This document shows, one piece after another, positions 48,024 through 61,200 of a stretch of DNA of 64,000 bases. The notes beneath the pieces are model-generated. The model was not told the origin of the DNA. It was given only the letters and a program-made list of their open reading frames with translations, and did not search any database. This DNA comes from Mycetohabitans rhizoxinica HKI 454 (GTDB taxonomy: Bacteria > Pseudomonadota > Gammaproteobacteria > Burkholderiales > Burkholderiaceae), in the NCBI RefSeq assembly GCF_000198775.1, contig NC_014718.1:593881-657880 (forward strand). Direction: 5' to 3'. The translations under genes and the position numbers were made by a program. Position 1 is the stretch's first letter; every line of letters starts with the position of its first letter.

Positions 48024-51000
48024 CTACTGCACTGCATCAGTCTCTCCTTGGATATGTTTATCCACCGGCTCATTCAACTTACGAGCTAAAATTTCGCCAA
48101 TTACAGTCGCTGGTTCCTGCCTGAGCATTTCTCCGTGACTACAGTGCACATCATAAACTTCTATATTTCCAAGCACGTAGGGCTTCCACACATCAGGAGA
48201 AATTAGTACATCATCTTCAACCTCTGTTCGGGTAGCTCGAAAGAATACCGCATTACCAGCGTACACCGCCGGACAAAAATCTTTTAAAATTCGTGGATTA
48301 TTTTTTGCAATTTCATAAGCATTTTCCAAGAATTCTTTACTCATGGATTTAATAAACTCATCACCGTAGTGATCGGCAAGGGCAGCATTCACCATTTCCT
48401 GGTCAATTTCGCCTTCTTTGTTTACAAAATACGATCCTGGCCGACTATCTAGTAAAGCTAACAACGCCACCTTTTCACCTTGCTGCTCAAGTTGGACGGC
48501 CATGCTATGCGCGACTATGCCTCCCAAGCTCCACCCTAACAGGTAGTAAGGTCCTTCTGGCTGGATTTGGCGAATTTGCTCTAAGTAGTCTGACACCATG
48601 TCATTAATGGTAGACGGAAGTGGCCTTGCGCCGTCAAACCCACGGGCTTGCACTCCATAGAGGGGCTGGTCACTGTCTAAAAAACTTGACAGGCTAATGT
48701 AGCTCCAGCTCAAACCGAATCCAGGATGCATGCAGAAAAGAGGAGGACGACTGCCTTTAGGCTTGAGAGGAAGCAAAACAGAAAACGAACTTTCTTGAAC
48801 ACCATTGAGCTGGGCCAAACGTTGTGCTAAACCGGCGACAGTGGGTGCTTCAAATACCGTGCGAATGGTAAGGTCAACCTTTAACACCTTGCGAATACGA
48901 TCGATCAAACGCATGGCCAACAAAGAATGACCACCTAAGTCAAAAAAACTGTCGTCAATGCCTACGCGAGGCAAGTTCAGCACTTCTGTGAAAAGTTCCG
49001 CCAATGTCTGTTCATGTGGCGTACGAGGAATGCGATATTGGGTTGGTGCCAAATCTGGTTCAGGCAGCGCGCGTCGATCAAGCTTGCCATTCGGCGTGAG
49101 TGGCAAAACATCCAAGCGCACAAATGCAACCGGCACCATATAGTCGGGCAAGCTAGCGGCCACATGCGCACGCAACGTATCCACCAACTTTTCATCGGCG
49201 TCGGCTACCACATATGCAACAAGCTGCTTATCAATGCCCTCACCTCGCACGAGCACCACCGCATCACGTACCTGCGGGTGTTGCACAAGAGACGCCTTGA
49301 TTTCGCCCGGCTCAATGCGAAAGCCCCGAATTTTGACCTGCTCATCATTGCGGCCTAGGTATTCCAGATTGCCATCGGGTCGGTAACGAGCCAAATCGCC
49401 CGTTTTGTACATGCGTGCATCGGGTGCGTCCGAGAACGGATTAGGTACGAAGCGCTCAGCCGTCAACTCGGGACGGTTCAAATAGCCACGGGCGACACCG
49501 ACTCCGCTGAGATATAACTCCCCAACCGTACCGAGTGGCACCGGCTGGCCGTGCACATCAAGCAAGTAGACCTGCGTGTTCGCGATGGGCCGCCCAATTG
49601 GGATAGTGTCTTCTGCGCATGCTGCTGGACACGTCCAAAACGTTGTACCAATGGGATTTTCAGCTGGCCCATACAGGTTGTGCACTTGCACGTCGGGCAG
49701 CAGCGTTTGACACAACCGGGCGGTTACGCCGGACAGTGCCTCACCACCGCAAATTAAATGTTTCACGGATGTGCAGCGCTGAACGCCTTCCGTATCCAAG
49801 AAAATACTCAGCATGGAAGGCACAAAGTGAACCGTCGTGATGCGCTGCCGGGCAATGAGATCGATCAAAGCGACAGGCTCTTTATGAGCATCGGGGGCGG
49901 CTACGACAAGGGTCGCGCCATTGAGCAACGTCCAAAAGAACTCCCAAATTGATACATCGAAGTTAAAGGGTGCTTTTTGGAGAACGCGGTCAGCGGGCGT
50001 CAGACTATAACCTCGTTGCCGGTCAATCAGCACCTGATCTTCATTTGAGATGCCCTTGGACTTTGTCACCTCGAATAAGCGTGTGATTTGAACGTGTTCG
50101 ATCATCACGCCCTTCGGTGTGCCGGTGGAGCCAGACGTGTAAATGACATACGCCAGATGGCGAGGCGTCAGTTCGGCTACCCGTGGGTTGGGTGCAGCTT
50201 GATCGAGCGGTACATCCAGCTCAAGTACGCTTCGGCACGCAAGCGCCGCTTCCCCCAACGTGGCTCTACCCGTTGCATCAGCTAGTAGGATCGTTGGTGC
50301 TGCATCATTCAGAATATGCGCGAGGCGCTCGCACGGATACGCGGGATCAAGTGGCACACAAGCGCCGCCCGCTTTCATGATCGCCAATAGCCCCACGACC
50401 ATCGCCGGTGAGCGCTCGACGCAAATCGCCACTCGGGCATCCGGCTTGGCGCCCAATTCAATAAGCCGATGCGCGAGGCAGTTGGCTCGTGCGTTCAATT
50501 GCGCATAGCTTAGTGTCTGCGCTTCGTACACCAGCGCAGTAGCATCGGGGCTACGCTCCACCTGTGCCTCGAACAGCTGATGAACGCACTGGTAGGCTGG
50601 GTAGGGAGCCGTCGTCGCATTCCATGTCTGAAGCAGCAGCTGACGCTCATCCGCTCCCAGCATCTGAAGCGTCGCCACCGGTTGCTGTGAGCAAGCCGCC
50701 ATCGCCTGCAACATCGTCGTCAGATATCCAACGTGCCGCTCAATCGTCGCGGGGTCAAACAACGCACTCGCATAGCACAATGCCCCGATAATTTCGTCGC
50801 CTGCTTCATACAGGTGCATTTCTAGGTCAAACCGGACCATGTCGTAATCGAGGTTGGCAGACGTGACATCCAGTCCGGGTAAGCGCCACTGCCCTATTTC
50901 ATTGCTCTGCCACGCGAACAACACTTGAAACAGCGGCGTGTGATTGAGCCGGCGCGGCGGCTGCACGATCTCAACGACCTGCTCGAACGGCAGATCTTGA

Positions 51001-52239
51001 TGTGCCTGCGCATCCAACGTCGTACGTCGCACGCGCTTAAGCAGTTCGCTTGTATTGGGCTCGCCGGACAAATCCACGCGCAACGCCAGCGTATTGACAA
51101 AAAAGCCAATCAACGGCTCGATCTCACGGTGCCCCCGGTTCGCACTGGGCGTGCCAATGACTAGATCATCTTGGCCCGACAAGCGCGCGAGCACCGCACT
51201 CCACGCCGCGAGCACTGTCATAAATAGCGTCGTGCCGTGTTCAGCGCTTAGCTGCTTCAGCACACGCGTGGTTTGTGCATCAATCTGCACCGGCACGTGT
51301 GCACCGGCAAACGATTGCTGCGCCGGACGCGGTCGGTCGGTTGGCAACTCCAGCAGCACGGGGGCGTCGGCCAGTGTCGCGCGCCAGTAGTCACTCTGAT
51401 CTTCCAGTCGCTCGCCCGACAGCCACTGGCGTTGCCAGGCCGCGTAATCCGGATACTGAATCGCCAGCGCGGGTAGGGGCTCGGCTGGCGCCCCGACGCG
51501 CGTTGCATACAGCGCGCTGAGCTCGCGCACCAGCACGCCAATCGACCAACCGTCCGACACGATATGGTGCTTTGTGAGCAGCAGTACGTGTTCGTCGTCG
51601 GTTAATTGGATACCACACGAGCGGATCAACGGCCCGTGCACCAGATCGAACGGTGCACGCGCTTCGCTGTGACTTAGACGTGCCAGCTGCACGTCAGCAT
51701 CGGGTACCCCACGCAGATCGTGCCAGTGCAATGGCACGCCCGTGTCGGCCGGCAATAGCCGCACCTGCGGCTGACCATCAACGCTCACAAACGTCGAGCG
51801 CAACGCTTCATGGCGAGCGAAGAGCGCATTCAATGCCTGTTGCCACGCAGCCCGATCGAAAGGCCCGCGCACACGCAGCGCAAACGGCATGTGATAAGTA
51901 TCGCTGACGCCGTCGAGCTGTGCGAGAAACCAAAGCCGTTGCTGCGCGAACGACAGCGGCAAGTCGCCTTCGCGCGAGACCGGCGTAATCTCAGGCAGCG
52001 CACTGGTTTGCTGGTTCAGTTGCGCACTCACCGCCGCCGCAAACGCAGCCAGCGTCGGCGACGCAAATAGGCTCGTCAGCGGCATCTCAGCACCGAGTGC
52101 CCTGACCCGGTTCATCAAGCGCACTGCCAGCAGCGAATGGCCACCGAGCGCAAAGAAACTGTCATGCCGACCGACACACTCGACACCGAGCAACTCCGTC
52201 CAGATTGTCGCAAGCGTCATCTCTAGCTCGCCTGCGCGG
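48024..52239 (-). CDS. NRPS, terminal part: T-C-A-T-TE (after frameshift)
   Basis: This frame continues the NRPS gene to its right after a single-base insertion near 52,235. The parts, in order of translation, are: T (GGHSLL near 52,140), C (HHIVSDGW near 51,560), A (TSGSTG near 50,130; about 50,610-49,060), T (DLGGHSLLA near 48,925) and a type I thioesterase (GWSLGG near 48,530, His in CSHGEM). The A-domain pocket reads D-V-W-H-I-G-L-I-G-K, close to serine codes but with Gly at the fifth- and second-last variable positions. The last T and TE are AT-richer than the rest. The thioesterase would release the peptide, possibly by cyclisation. The frame has no real start of its own. Confidence 0.88.
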
Positions 52240-55200
52240 CGCTTCATACGCTTGATGCGCAAGTGCGTCGTCATCGGGCGCGGGTAGCGCACGCCGATCG
52301 AGCTTACCATTGGGTGTGAGCGGCAGCGCATCCAGGCGCACGAATGCAGCCGGCACCATGTAATCAGGCAGCTGTGTCGCCACATAGCGGCGAACGTCAG
52401 CAAATTGATCGAAGCTGGCCGGTTGATTCGCGTAGTTAAACAATGACGATTGGCCATCGTCTGAGGGCGGCAGGTAGACAGCAGTGGGCATGGCTTGGGC
52501 CATCTCACTGGCTTTCACGAACACAATGTCCATGCAGGCATGAGCATCATGTTCTGACCACGTGCTACCCACCCAGTAGCCAAGCGACTCACCCAACGCA
52601 GAGAAATCCTCCGGTTCCAATCCAATCGCCTGCGCATTGCCGGTGATGAGCTGACGCTTAATGGCGCTGATGTCATCGCCATTTTCAAGCGCTTGCATCG
52701 CCTCTATCTCCAGCGCTAACCGTGCATTAGGCACACCCGTGATGCGCAGCTGGGCGGGACGCTCCGTCGCGAGCAATGTCTGTAGTGTATCAATCTCGAC
52801 TACCCCTTGTCCCCACCGCAGCTGCGGCGCTTGAGCGAGCGACAAGGTGTTGACGGGGCCTTTGCGCAGCACTACGTCGTAGCGATAGCGGCTCAATTCA
52901 TTATGGTAGTCACCGCGCTTGAGCTCGATATCGACCGCCGCAATGGTGTCGACCCTATTGGGCAGTGCGCTAAAAAAGGCCGGCGCTAGCATCAGCTCTT
53001 TTTCTGCAAGCAGCGCTTGCTTGATACGTCGCCCTAAGCTAGACCTATCATCAGTGGCCGAATCGGCTTGGTGCAACTGCACCGCGGTGGTAAAACAGTT
53101 CAGCAAACTAAGGTTACGCACGTCCCCGATGAAAACGCTCCCACCGGGCACAAGCAGCTCCATCGCTTGGCGGACTACATCCATTAAATAGCTGGCACTG
53201 GGGAAATATTGCACCACCGAGTTAATCACGATGGTATCGAAATAGTCTGTGGGTAAGCCTTCAGTGACATGCGCAGCCTGTGTGCGCAATTGAACGTGTG
53301 AAGCCAGTTCAGGTCGCTGCGCCAACTGAGTGCGCAATGTCTCGATGGAGGGTGCAGAAAAATCCGTGCCCCAATACACTTCACAATGAGGTGCTAGGTG
53401 CGCGAGCAGCAGTCCCGTGCCTACGCCAATCTCCAGCACCCGCCGCGGTTGCAACTCACGAATCCGTGCGACCGCATCCGCGCGCCACGCTTGCATGTCC
53501 GACAACGGAATCGGCTGACCATCGTAGCTGCTCTTCCAGATATTAAAGTTTTCACCAAATGCATAGTCCGCGTCGTCTTTATAGTACGTATCGTAGACCT
53601 TCTGCCATGCTTCGACTTGCTCCGCCTCCGTCGCAAAGTCTCGCTCGACAGGCACTTGGTCAAGCACGATATAGCCAACCAGTTGTTGGCTCCCGCCCTG
53701 ATCCTCTCGAGCAATCACCGCAGCCTGCGCGACGGCCGGGTGATGCTGAAGCACCGCCTCAATCTCACCCAACTCCACCCGAAAGCCCCGAACCTTAACC
53801 TGCTGGTCCGCCCGGCCGATAAACTCCAGCGCGCCATCCGAGCGCCAGTACGCCAGATCGCCCGTTCGGTACACCCGCGTACCGCTCGCATCGAACGGGT
53901 TAGCGATGAAACGCTCGGCGCTCAACCCCGGTCGGTTGAAGTACCCCCTGGCCACGCCCTCACCGGCTATATACAATTCCCCCACTACGCCAACCGGCAC
54001 CGGACGCAAGCATGCGTCTAGCACGTAGGCTCTAGCGTTATCCAGTGGCGTGCCTATCGGAATAGACGCTTGCGCTTGATACGGCCCCTCGAGCAGATGG
54101 CCCGTAGCAATGGTTGTCTCAGTAGGCCCATACCCATTGATCAAGCGCAGTGCGGGACAGTGCTCGAGCACGCGCTGCGCCGCCGCGGACGAGACAATAT
54201 CCCCACCCACCGTCAGCTGACGTACACTGCGCAGATAGCTCAAGTCACCTTCAGCCATGACCTGAAACAGCCCCGCGGTCAACCACAGCGCGCTTACCTG
54301 ATGCGCTCGGATGGTCTCTTGCAGCACTCGCACATCCAACTCGCCCGGCGGCACAATGACTACTTGGCCACCACAGAGCAGCGGCGTCCACAGCTCATAC
54401 ATGGAGACATCAAAGGCGTGCGACGAATGCAGCAGTACACAATCTCGCACTTCGGACAAACGCCGGTCCAGGGCCATATAGCGTACTGTGCGATGCACAA
54501 TGGCCACGCCTTTGGGTTGGCCGGTCGAACCCGACGTGTACATCAAATACGCCAGTTGCTCGGGCGAGCAAACCACAGCGGGGTTATCACTTGGCTCATC
54601 ATCGAGTGACGCATCGGCATCGACGACAATGACGTGGGTACTTAGCGCAGCGCAGCGCGCTTGCAAGGCGTGATCAGTCAGTACAATGGGCGCGCGCGTC
54701 TCACTCAATAACGTGTGCAGCCGAGTATCAGGCCATTGCTCGTTCAGTGGCATATAGACGCCGCCGGCTTTGATGACGGCCAGCGCTGCGACCACGCGCT
54801 CGGGCGAACGCTGCATCAACACTGCCACGGGCGTCTGCGCTACCACCCCCAGCCGGATCAGCCGATGAGCCAGACGGTTTGCCTGAGCATTCAGCTCCGC
54901 GTAACTAATGCTTTGTTCTTTAAAGATAATTGCAATGGCTTCAGGTGTTGTAGCTACCTGCTCTTCGAACAACTGGTACACGCACCGATGCGACGGATAA
55001 TCGCGCTGCGTCATATTCCAAGTTTCGAGCAGCAAAGTTCGTTCGTCTTCTGGCATCACCTCCAGTTGCTGAACCGGTTTGTCATGCGCATGCTCGAGTG
55101 CTTCGACGAGGCTTTCCAGTGCCCGCTGCATATACCCGCACACACGATTTGGGTCGATTGGCTGTACCACTTGGCAGCTCAAGCTTAAGGCTTGCTGAAA

Positions 55201-58200
55201 ATCGTTTATCGACAACGTGACCGGATAATTGGTCCGTTCTTCTGCGCTTAACAATTCAACGCCGTCTATCGTTGGGCTTTCAGCCAAAGGCATTGCATTA
55301 TGTCGATAATTGAACAATGCACTAAACAATGGCATGCCAGCCGGCACCCCACTGCAACGCTGCGCGAGTGCTAACGAAGCATGCTCGTGCTCGAGTAGCG
55401 CAGCTAAACGTGCGTGCGTGTCTCGCACGCTGTACTCAGCATGACTATGCAAATCCACACGCATTGGCAAAGTATTAACGAACAGTCCCATCGCGCTGTC
55501 TGCCCCGTCACCGGCCTGCATTCGTCCAAACAGCACCGTGCCAAATACCACTTGCTGCTGTCCGCTCACGCGCGCAAGCACTTGCGCCCAGGCCAAATGG
55601 CATAAACTGGCCAGGCTCACACCCAAGCGCCTAGCCTGCGCGCGCAGCCGATCATTCAACTCTTGCGGCAGCGCTCGATGCGCCTCGGTAATTTGGCTGC
55701 CATCGCAATGTACATCGGCTAATCCGAACGGTAGCGTAGGCTTATCCACGTTAGCCAACATGTCGGTAAAGAAGCATACATGCTCCTCTTCACTCATGCC
55801 CAGTCGCGCTTGTACAATCGAGTTACGGAACGGCTGAGCCGGCGGCAATGTGTCGCCCCGACCATCAATAAAAATTTGCACTTCTTTATTCATGACCTCC
55901 AGTGTCGAATGATCATTGATTAAATGATGAACCAATTCGACTAATAGCCAGCGGCCATCACTGTCTCGCGCAATGACGAAATGCATTAATGGCGCTTGTG
56001 TCAGATCGATGCGATATCGGCGGGTGTTAAAGCGCTCGGTCAATTGCTTGAGGATCGGCCCCTCGGCCGGATCTAGCGTAAGCTCCATAATCCATAACGG
56101 CGCATCACGCCAAACGACCTGTGCAGGCGTAGATATATCCTCCCAAATAAATGCTGTACGCAAAATATCGTGGCGGTTCACAACCTGCTGAACTGCATCG
56201 AGATAGCAATCCAGCTTTTTCCGATCGGCAAAGACCTTCTGAAAAAACAGCAGATAGGGATCACCGTCGGCGGCCAGCAGATGATGAAACAAAATACCGT
56301 CCTGCAGCGGTGACAGTGCATAAATGTCTTGGATGTTTGCCACCCCGCCCGGCACTTGCTCGACAATGCGGTCAATGTCGGCTTGAGTCAGGTCAATAAG
56401 TGGCAGCATCTGCGGCGTCAGCGTAGTAGTGTCAAGAGTAATTGCATTGGGCGGCACAATCACTTCACGGTGCTGGCCCAATGATTGAGCCAGCGCACTT
56501 AACGTCGGCATGTCAAATAATGCACGCACGGACAACCCTAAACCCCGACGCCTCAGACGCTCGATGAGTTGCACCGCCAGTAGCGAATGGCCCCCGAGTG
56601 CAAAAAAGCTGTCGTGCCGACCCACACGCTCCACCTCGAGCAATTCGGCCCAGATTTGAGCCAGCGTGGTCTCCAATTGGCCTCGCGGCGCTTCATAGAC
56701 ATGATGCGCGAGTGCACCAGCATCTGGCTCAGGTAACGCACGTCGATCCAGCTTGCCATTGGGCGTCAAGGGCAACGCATCCAACCGCACAAATGCAGCC
56801 GGCACCATATACTCGGGCAAACGAGCAGCCACATGCGTGCGCAGCTCGCTGACCAGCACCTCATTCGGCTCGGCCACCACATACGCGACAAGCCGCTTAT
56901 TAATGCTCTCACCCCGCACAAGCACCACCGCATCGCGCACCTGCTCATGTTGCACCAGGCACGCCTCGATCTCACCGGGCTCAATGCGAAAGCCGCGAAT
57001 CTTCACTTGCTCATCGTTGCGCCCGACAAACTCCAAGTTGCCATCGGGCAAGTAACGCGCTAAATCGCCTGTCTTATACATCCGCGCATCAGGCGTATCT
57101 GTGAACGGATCGCGCACAAAGCGCTCGGCGCTCAGCTCCGGGCGGTTCAAATAGCCATGCGCGACTCCCGCACCACCAATGTACAACTCGCCAACCGCAC
57201 CGAGCGGCACCGGCTGGCCGTGCGCATCGAGCAGATAAACTTGGGTGTTCGCAATCGGCCGCCCAATCGGGATATTGACGTTGCCCTTGGGCACCGCAGT
57301 GATCCTATAAGTCGTCGCAAATGTAGTGCTCTCGGTCGGACCATAACCGTTGATCAATTGCTGAGGCGGCCTCTCTCGCAGCACTTGCCCCACCACGCTC
57401 GCATCTAGTGCATCACCTCCGACAATCAAGGCCTTGAGTTGGGTAAAGACTGGGCCCAATTCCACGGCCATTTGATTGAACAAACCCACGGTCAACCACA
57501 AAACACTGATGCGCTGTTCGCGCAGGGTTTGCGCAAACAGCGCTGGAGTCAGCACCGTGTCATGATCCATCACGACAGCCGCCGCGCCATTTAATAACGG
57601 CGCCCAGACTTCAAAGGTGCTCGCGTCAAAAGCCGGATTGGCCGCAAATGCGATGCGATCATCCGCTCCAACGTCAACATAGCCATTGTTGATCACTAGC
57701 CGCGCGATCGCTCGATGCGGCACCAGCACACCCTTGGGCATGCCGGTGGAGCCAGACGTGTACATCACATAAGCCGTATCAACACTGCGGCCGGCCGGTT
57801 GTGGACACGTCGTTGGAAAGTGCTCGGTTTGCGCTTTATCTGATAAGTCCAGACGCAATAGCGCTGTGGGCCGCGTAGCCGCAACTTCGGTGTGCGCATT
57901 GGTGAGCAACAACTGCGCTGCACAATCGCTCATGACCCAGCTTTGCCGCTCCGTGGGAGCACGAGGATCAATCGGTACGTAAGCTGCCCCTGCCTTGAGA
58001 ATGGCCAACTGCGCCACCACCAAATCAATCGAGCGCTCAAGCAGCGTGGCCACGTAGTGCCCGGGTTCAACGCCCAGATCGACGAGCCGATGCGCGAGGC
58101 GGTTGGCCTCTGCATTGAGCTGCGCATAGCTAAGCACCTGGTCCTTATACACCAGCGCCGTCGTCTCGGGTGTGCGCGCCACCTGCTCTTCGAATAACTG

Positions 58201-61200
58201 CTGCACACACTGGTGTGACGGATACTCGCGCTGCGTCGCGTTCCACGTCTGAAGCAGCAACTGACGCTCATCCGGACCCAGCATCTGCAGTGTTGCCACC
58301 GGTTGCTGTGGGCAGGTGGCCATCGCCTGCAACATCGTCTTCAGATACCCTACGTGCCGCTCGATCGTCGTGGGGTCAAACAGCGCGCTCGCATAATGTA
58401 ACGACCCGGTAATCTGTTCACCCGCCTCATACAGATGCATTTCCAAGTCGAACCTGACCATGTCGTACTCAAGCTCGCCAGGCTTGACATCCAGCTCGGG
58501 TAAGCTCCATTGCCCTATCTCGTTGCTCTGCCACGCAAACATCACTTGAAACAGCGGCGTATGATTCAATCGACGCGGCGGTTGCACGATCTCGACCACT
58601 TGCTCAAACGGCAGATCTTGATGCGCCTGCGCGTCCAGCGTCGTACACCGCACGCGCTTAAGCAGTTCGCTCGTATTGGGCTCGCCAGATAAGTCGACAC
58701 GCAACGCCAGCGTATTGACAAAGAAGCCAATCAACGGCTCGATCGCGGCATGTCCCCGGTTGGCACTGGGCGTGCCAATGACCAAATCATCCTGGCCTGA
58801 CAAGCGCGCGAGCACCGCGCTCCAAGCGGTAAGCACCGTCATAAACAGCGTCGTGCCATGCTCAGCGCTTAAGCGCTTAAGCGCTTGCGTGGTCGATGCA
58901 TCGATCTGCACCGGCACGTGTGCACCAGCAAACGACTGTTGCGCCGGGCGCGGCCGGTCCGTCGGTAGTTCCAGCAGCACCGGCGCATCGGCCAGCGTCG
59001 CACGCCAGTAGTCGCTCTGCGTTTGAAGCCGCTCCCCGGACAGCCATTGACGCTGCCAAGCCGCGTAATCCAGATACTGGATTGCCAGCGGCGGCAATGA
59101 ATCAGCTTGGGCTCCAACGCTGGCCGCATACAGCGTGCTCAACTCGCGCACCAACACGCCAAACGACCAGCCGTCCGACACAATATGGTGCTTTGTCAGC
59201 ATCAGTACGTGTTCGTCGTCGGCCAATTGGATCACGCATGCGCGCATCAGCGGCCCGCACGCCAGATCGAACGGCGTGCGCGCTTCATCGGCGGTCAAAC
59301 GCGACAGCTGCGCGTCGGCATCGGGCACCTCACGCAGATCATGCCAGCGCAGCGGCACGCCCGTGTCAGCCGGCAACAGCTGCACCTGCGGCTGACCCTC
59401 GATATTCACAAATGTCGAGCGCAGCACTTCGTGTCGCACGAACAGGGCATCCAGCGCTTGTTGCCATGCTGCCCGATCGAAAGGCCCGCGCATACGCAGT
59501 ACAAGTGGGATATGGTAGTTAGCGCTTGCCTCATCGAGTTGCGCGAGGAACCATAGCCGCTGCTGTGCGAACGACAACGGCAAGCTGCCTTCGCGCGAGA
59601 TCGGTGTGATCTCAGGCAATGCATTGACTGATTGGTTCAGCTGCGCGCTCACCGCCGCCGCGAACGCGGCCAGCGTCGGCGACGCGAATAAGCTCGTTAG
59701 TGGCATCTCGGCACCCAGCGCCCTAACCCGGTTCATCAACCGCACCGCAAGCAGCGAATGGCCACCGAGCGCAAAGAAGCTGTCATGCCGGCTAACACGC
59801 TCGATGCCCAATAGCTCCGCCCAGATCGTCGCGAGCGTGGTCTCCAACTCGCCTTGCGGTGCTTCATACGCTTGATGCGCGAGTGCGTCGGCGTCTGGCG
59901 CCGGCAACGCGCACCGATCGAGCTTGCCATTGGGTGTCAGGGGCAACGCATCGAGGCGCACGAACGCGGCCGGCACCATGTAATCAGGCAACTGTGTCGC
60001 CACATAGCGGCGAACGTCTGCAAATGGATCGAAGCGGGTCGGTTGGTTAGCATAGCGGAACGGTGACGTTTGATCGTCGTCCGAAGGCCGAAGGTACACA
60101 TCGGTGGGCACCGCTTGGGCCATCTCACTGGCTTGTACGAATACAACATCCAAGCAGGCGTGGACATCATGCTCTGACCAAGTGGTGCCGACCCAGTAGC
60201 CAAGCGATTCACCTAATGCAGAGAAGTCCTCCGGTTCCAATCCAATCGCCTGCGCGTTGCCGGTCATGAGCTGACGCTGAATCAGACTGATATCATCGCT
60301 ATGCTCAAGCGCCTGCATCGCCTCCATCTCCAGCGCTAGCCGCGCATTAGGCACACCCGTGATGCGCAGCTGGGCGGGACGCTCCGTGGCAAGCAATGTC
60401 TGTAGTGCATCCATCTCGACGACCCCTCGTCCCCAACGCAACTGTGGCGCTTGAGCAAGCGACAACGTGTTCACGGGCCCTTTGCGCAACACCACGTCGT
60501 AGCGATATCGGCTCAATTCATTATGGTAGTCGCTGCGTTTGAGTTCGATATCGACCGCCGCAATCGTGTCAATCCTGTCTAGCAGTGCGCTGAAGAAGGC
60601 GGGTGCTAGCAGTAGCTCTTTTTCTGCAAGTAGCGCTTGCTTGATACGCCGCTCTAAGCTGGACCTGTCATCGGTGGCCGAATCGGCTTGGTGCAACTGC
60701 ACCGCTGTGGTGAAACAGTTCAGCAGGCTAAGGTTGCGCACATCACCGATGAAAACGCTCCCGCCGGGCACCAGCAGGTCCATCGCTTGGCGGAGCACAT
60801 CCGTTAAATAGCTGACGCTGGGGAAATATTGCACCACCGAGTTGATCACAACGGTATCGAAATACCCTGCGGGTAAGCCCTCGGTGACATGCGCAGCCTG
60901 CGTGCGCAGTTGAACATGGGAGGCCAGTTCCGGCTGCTGCGCCAACTGAGCGCGTAATGTCTCGATGGAAGGCGCAGAAAAATCCGTGCCCCAATACGCT
61001 TCACAATGAGGCGCCAGGTGTGCAAGCAGCAGTCCCGTGCCTACGCCAATCTCCAGCACTCGCCGCGGTTGCAACTCACGAATACGCTCAACCGCATTCG
61101 CGCGCCACGCTTGCATATCCACCAGTGGAATCGGTTGACCATCGTAGCTGCTCTTCCAAACACTAAAATCCTCGCCGAAAGGATAATCTTGCTCATTACT

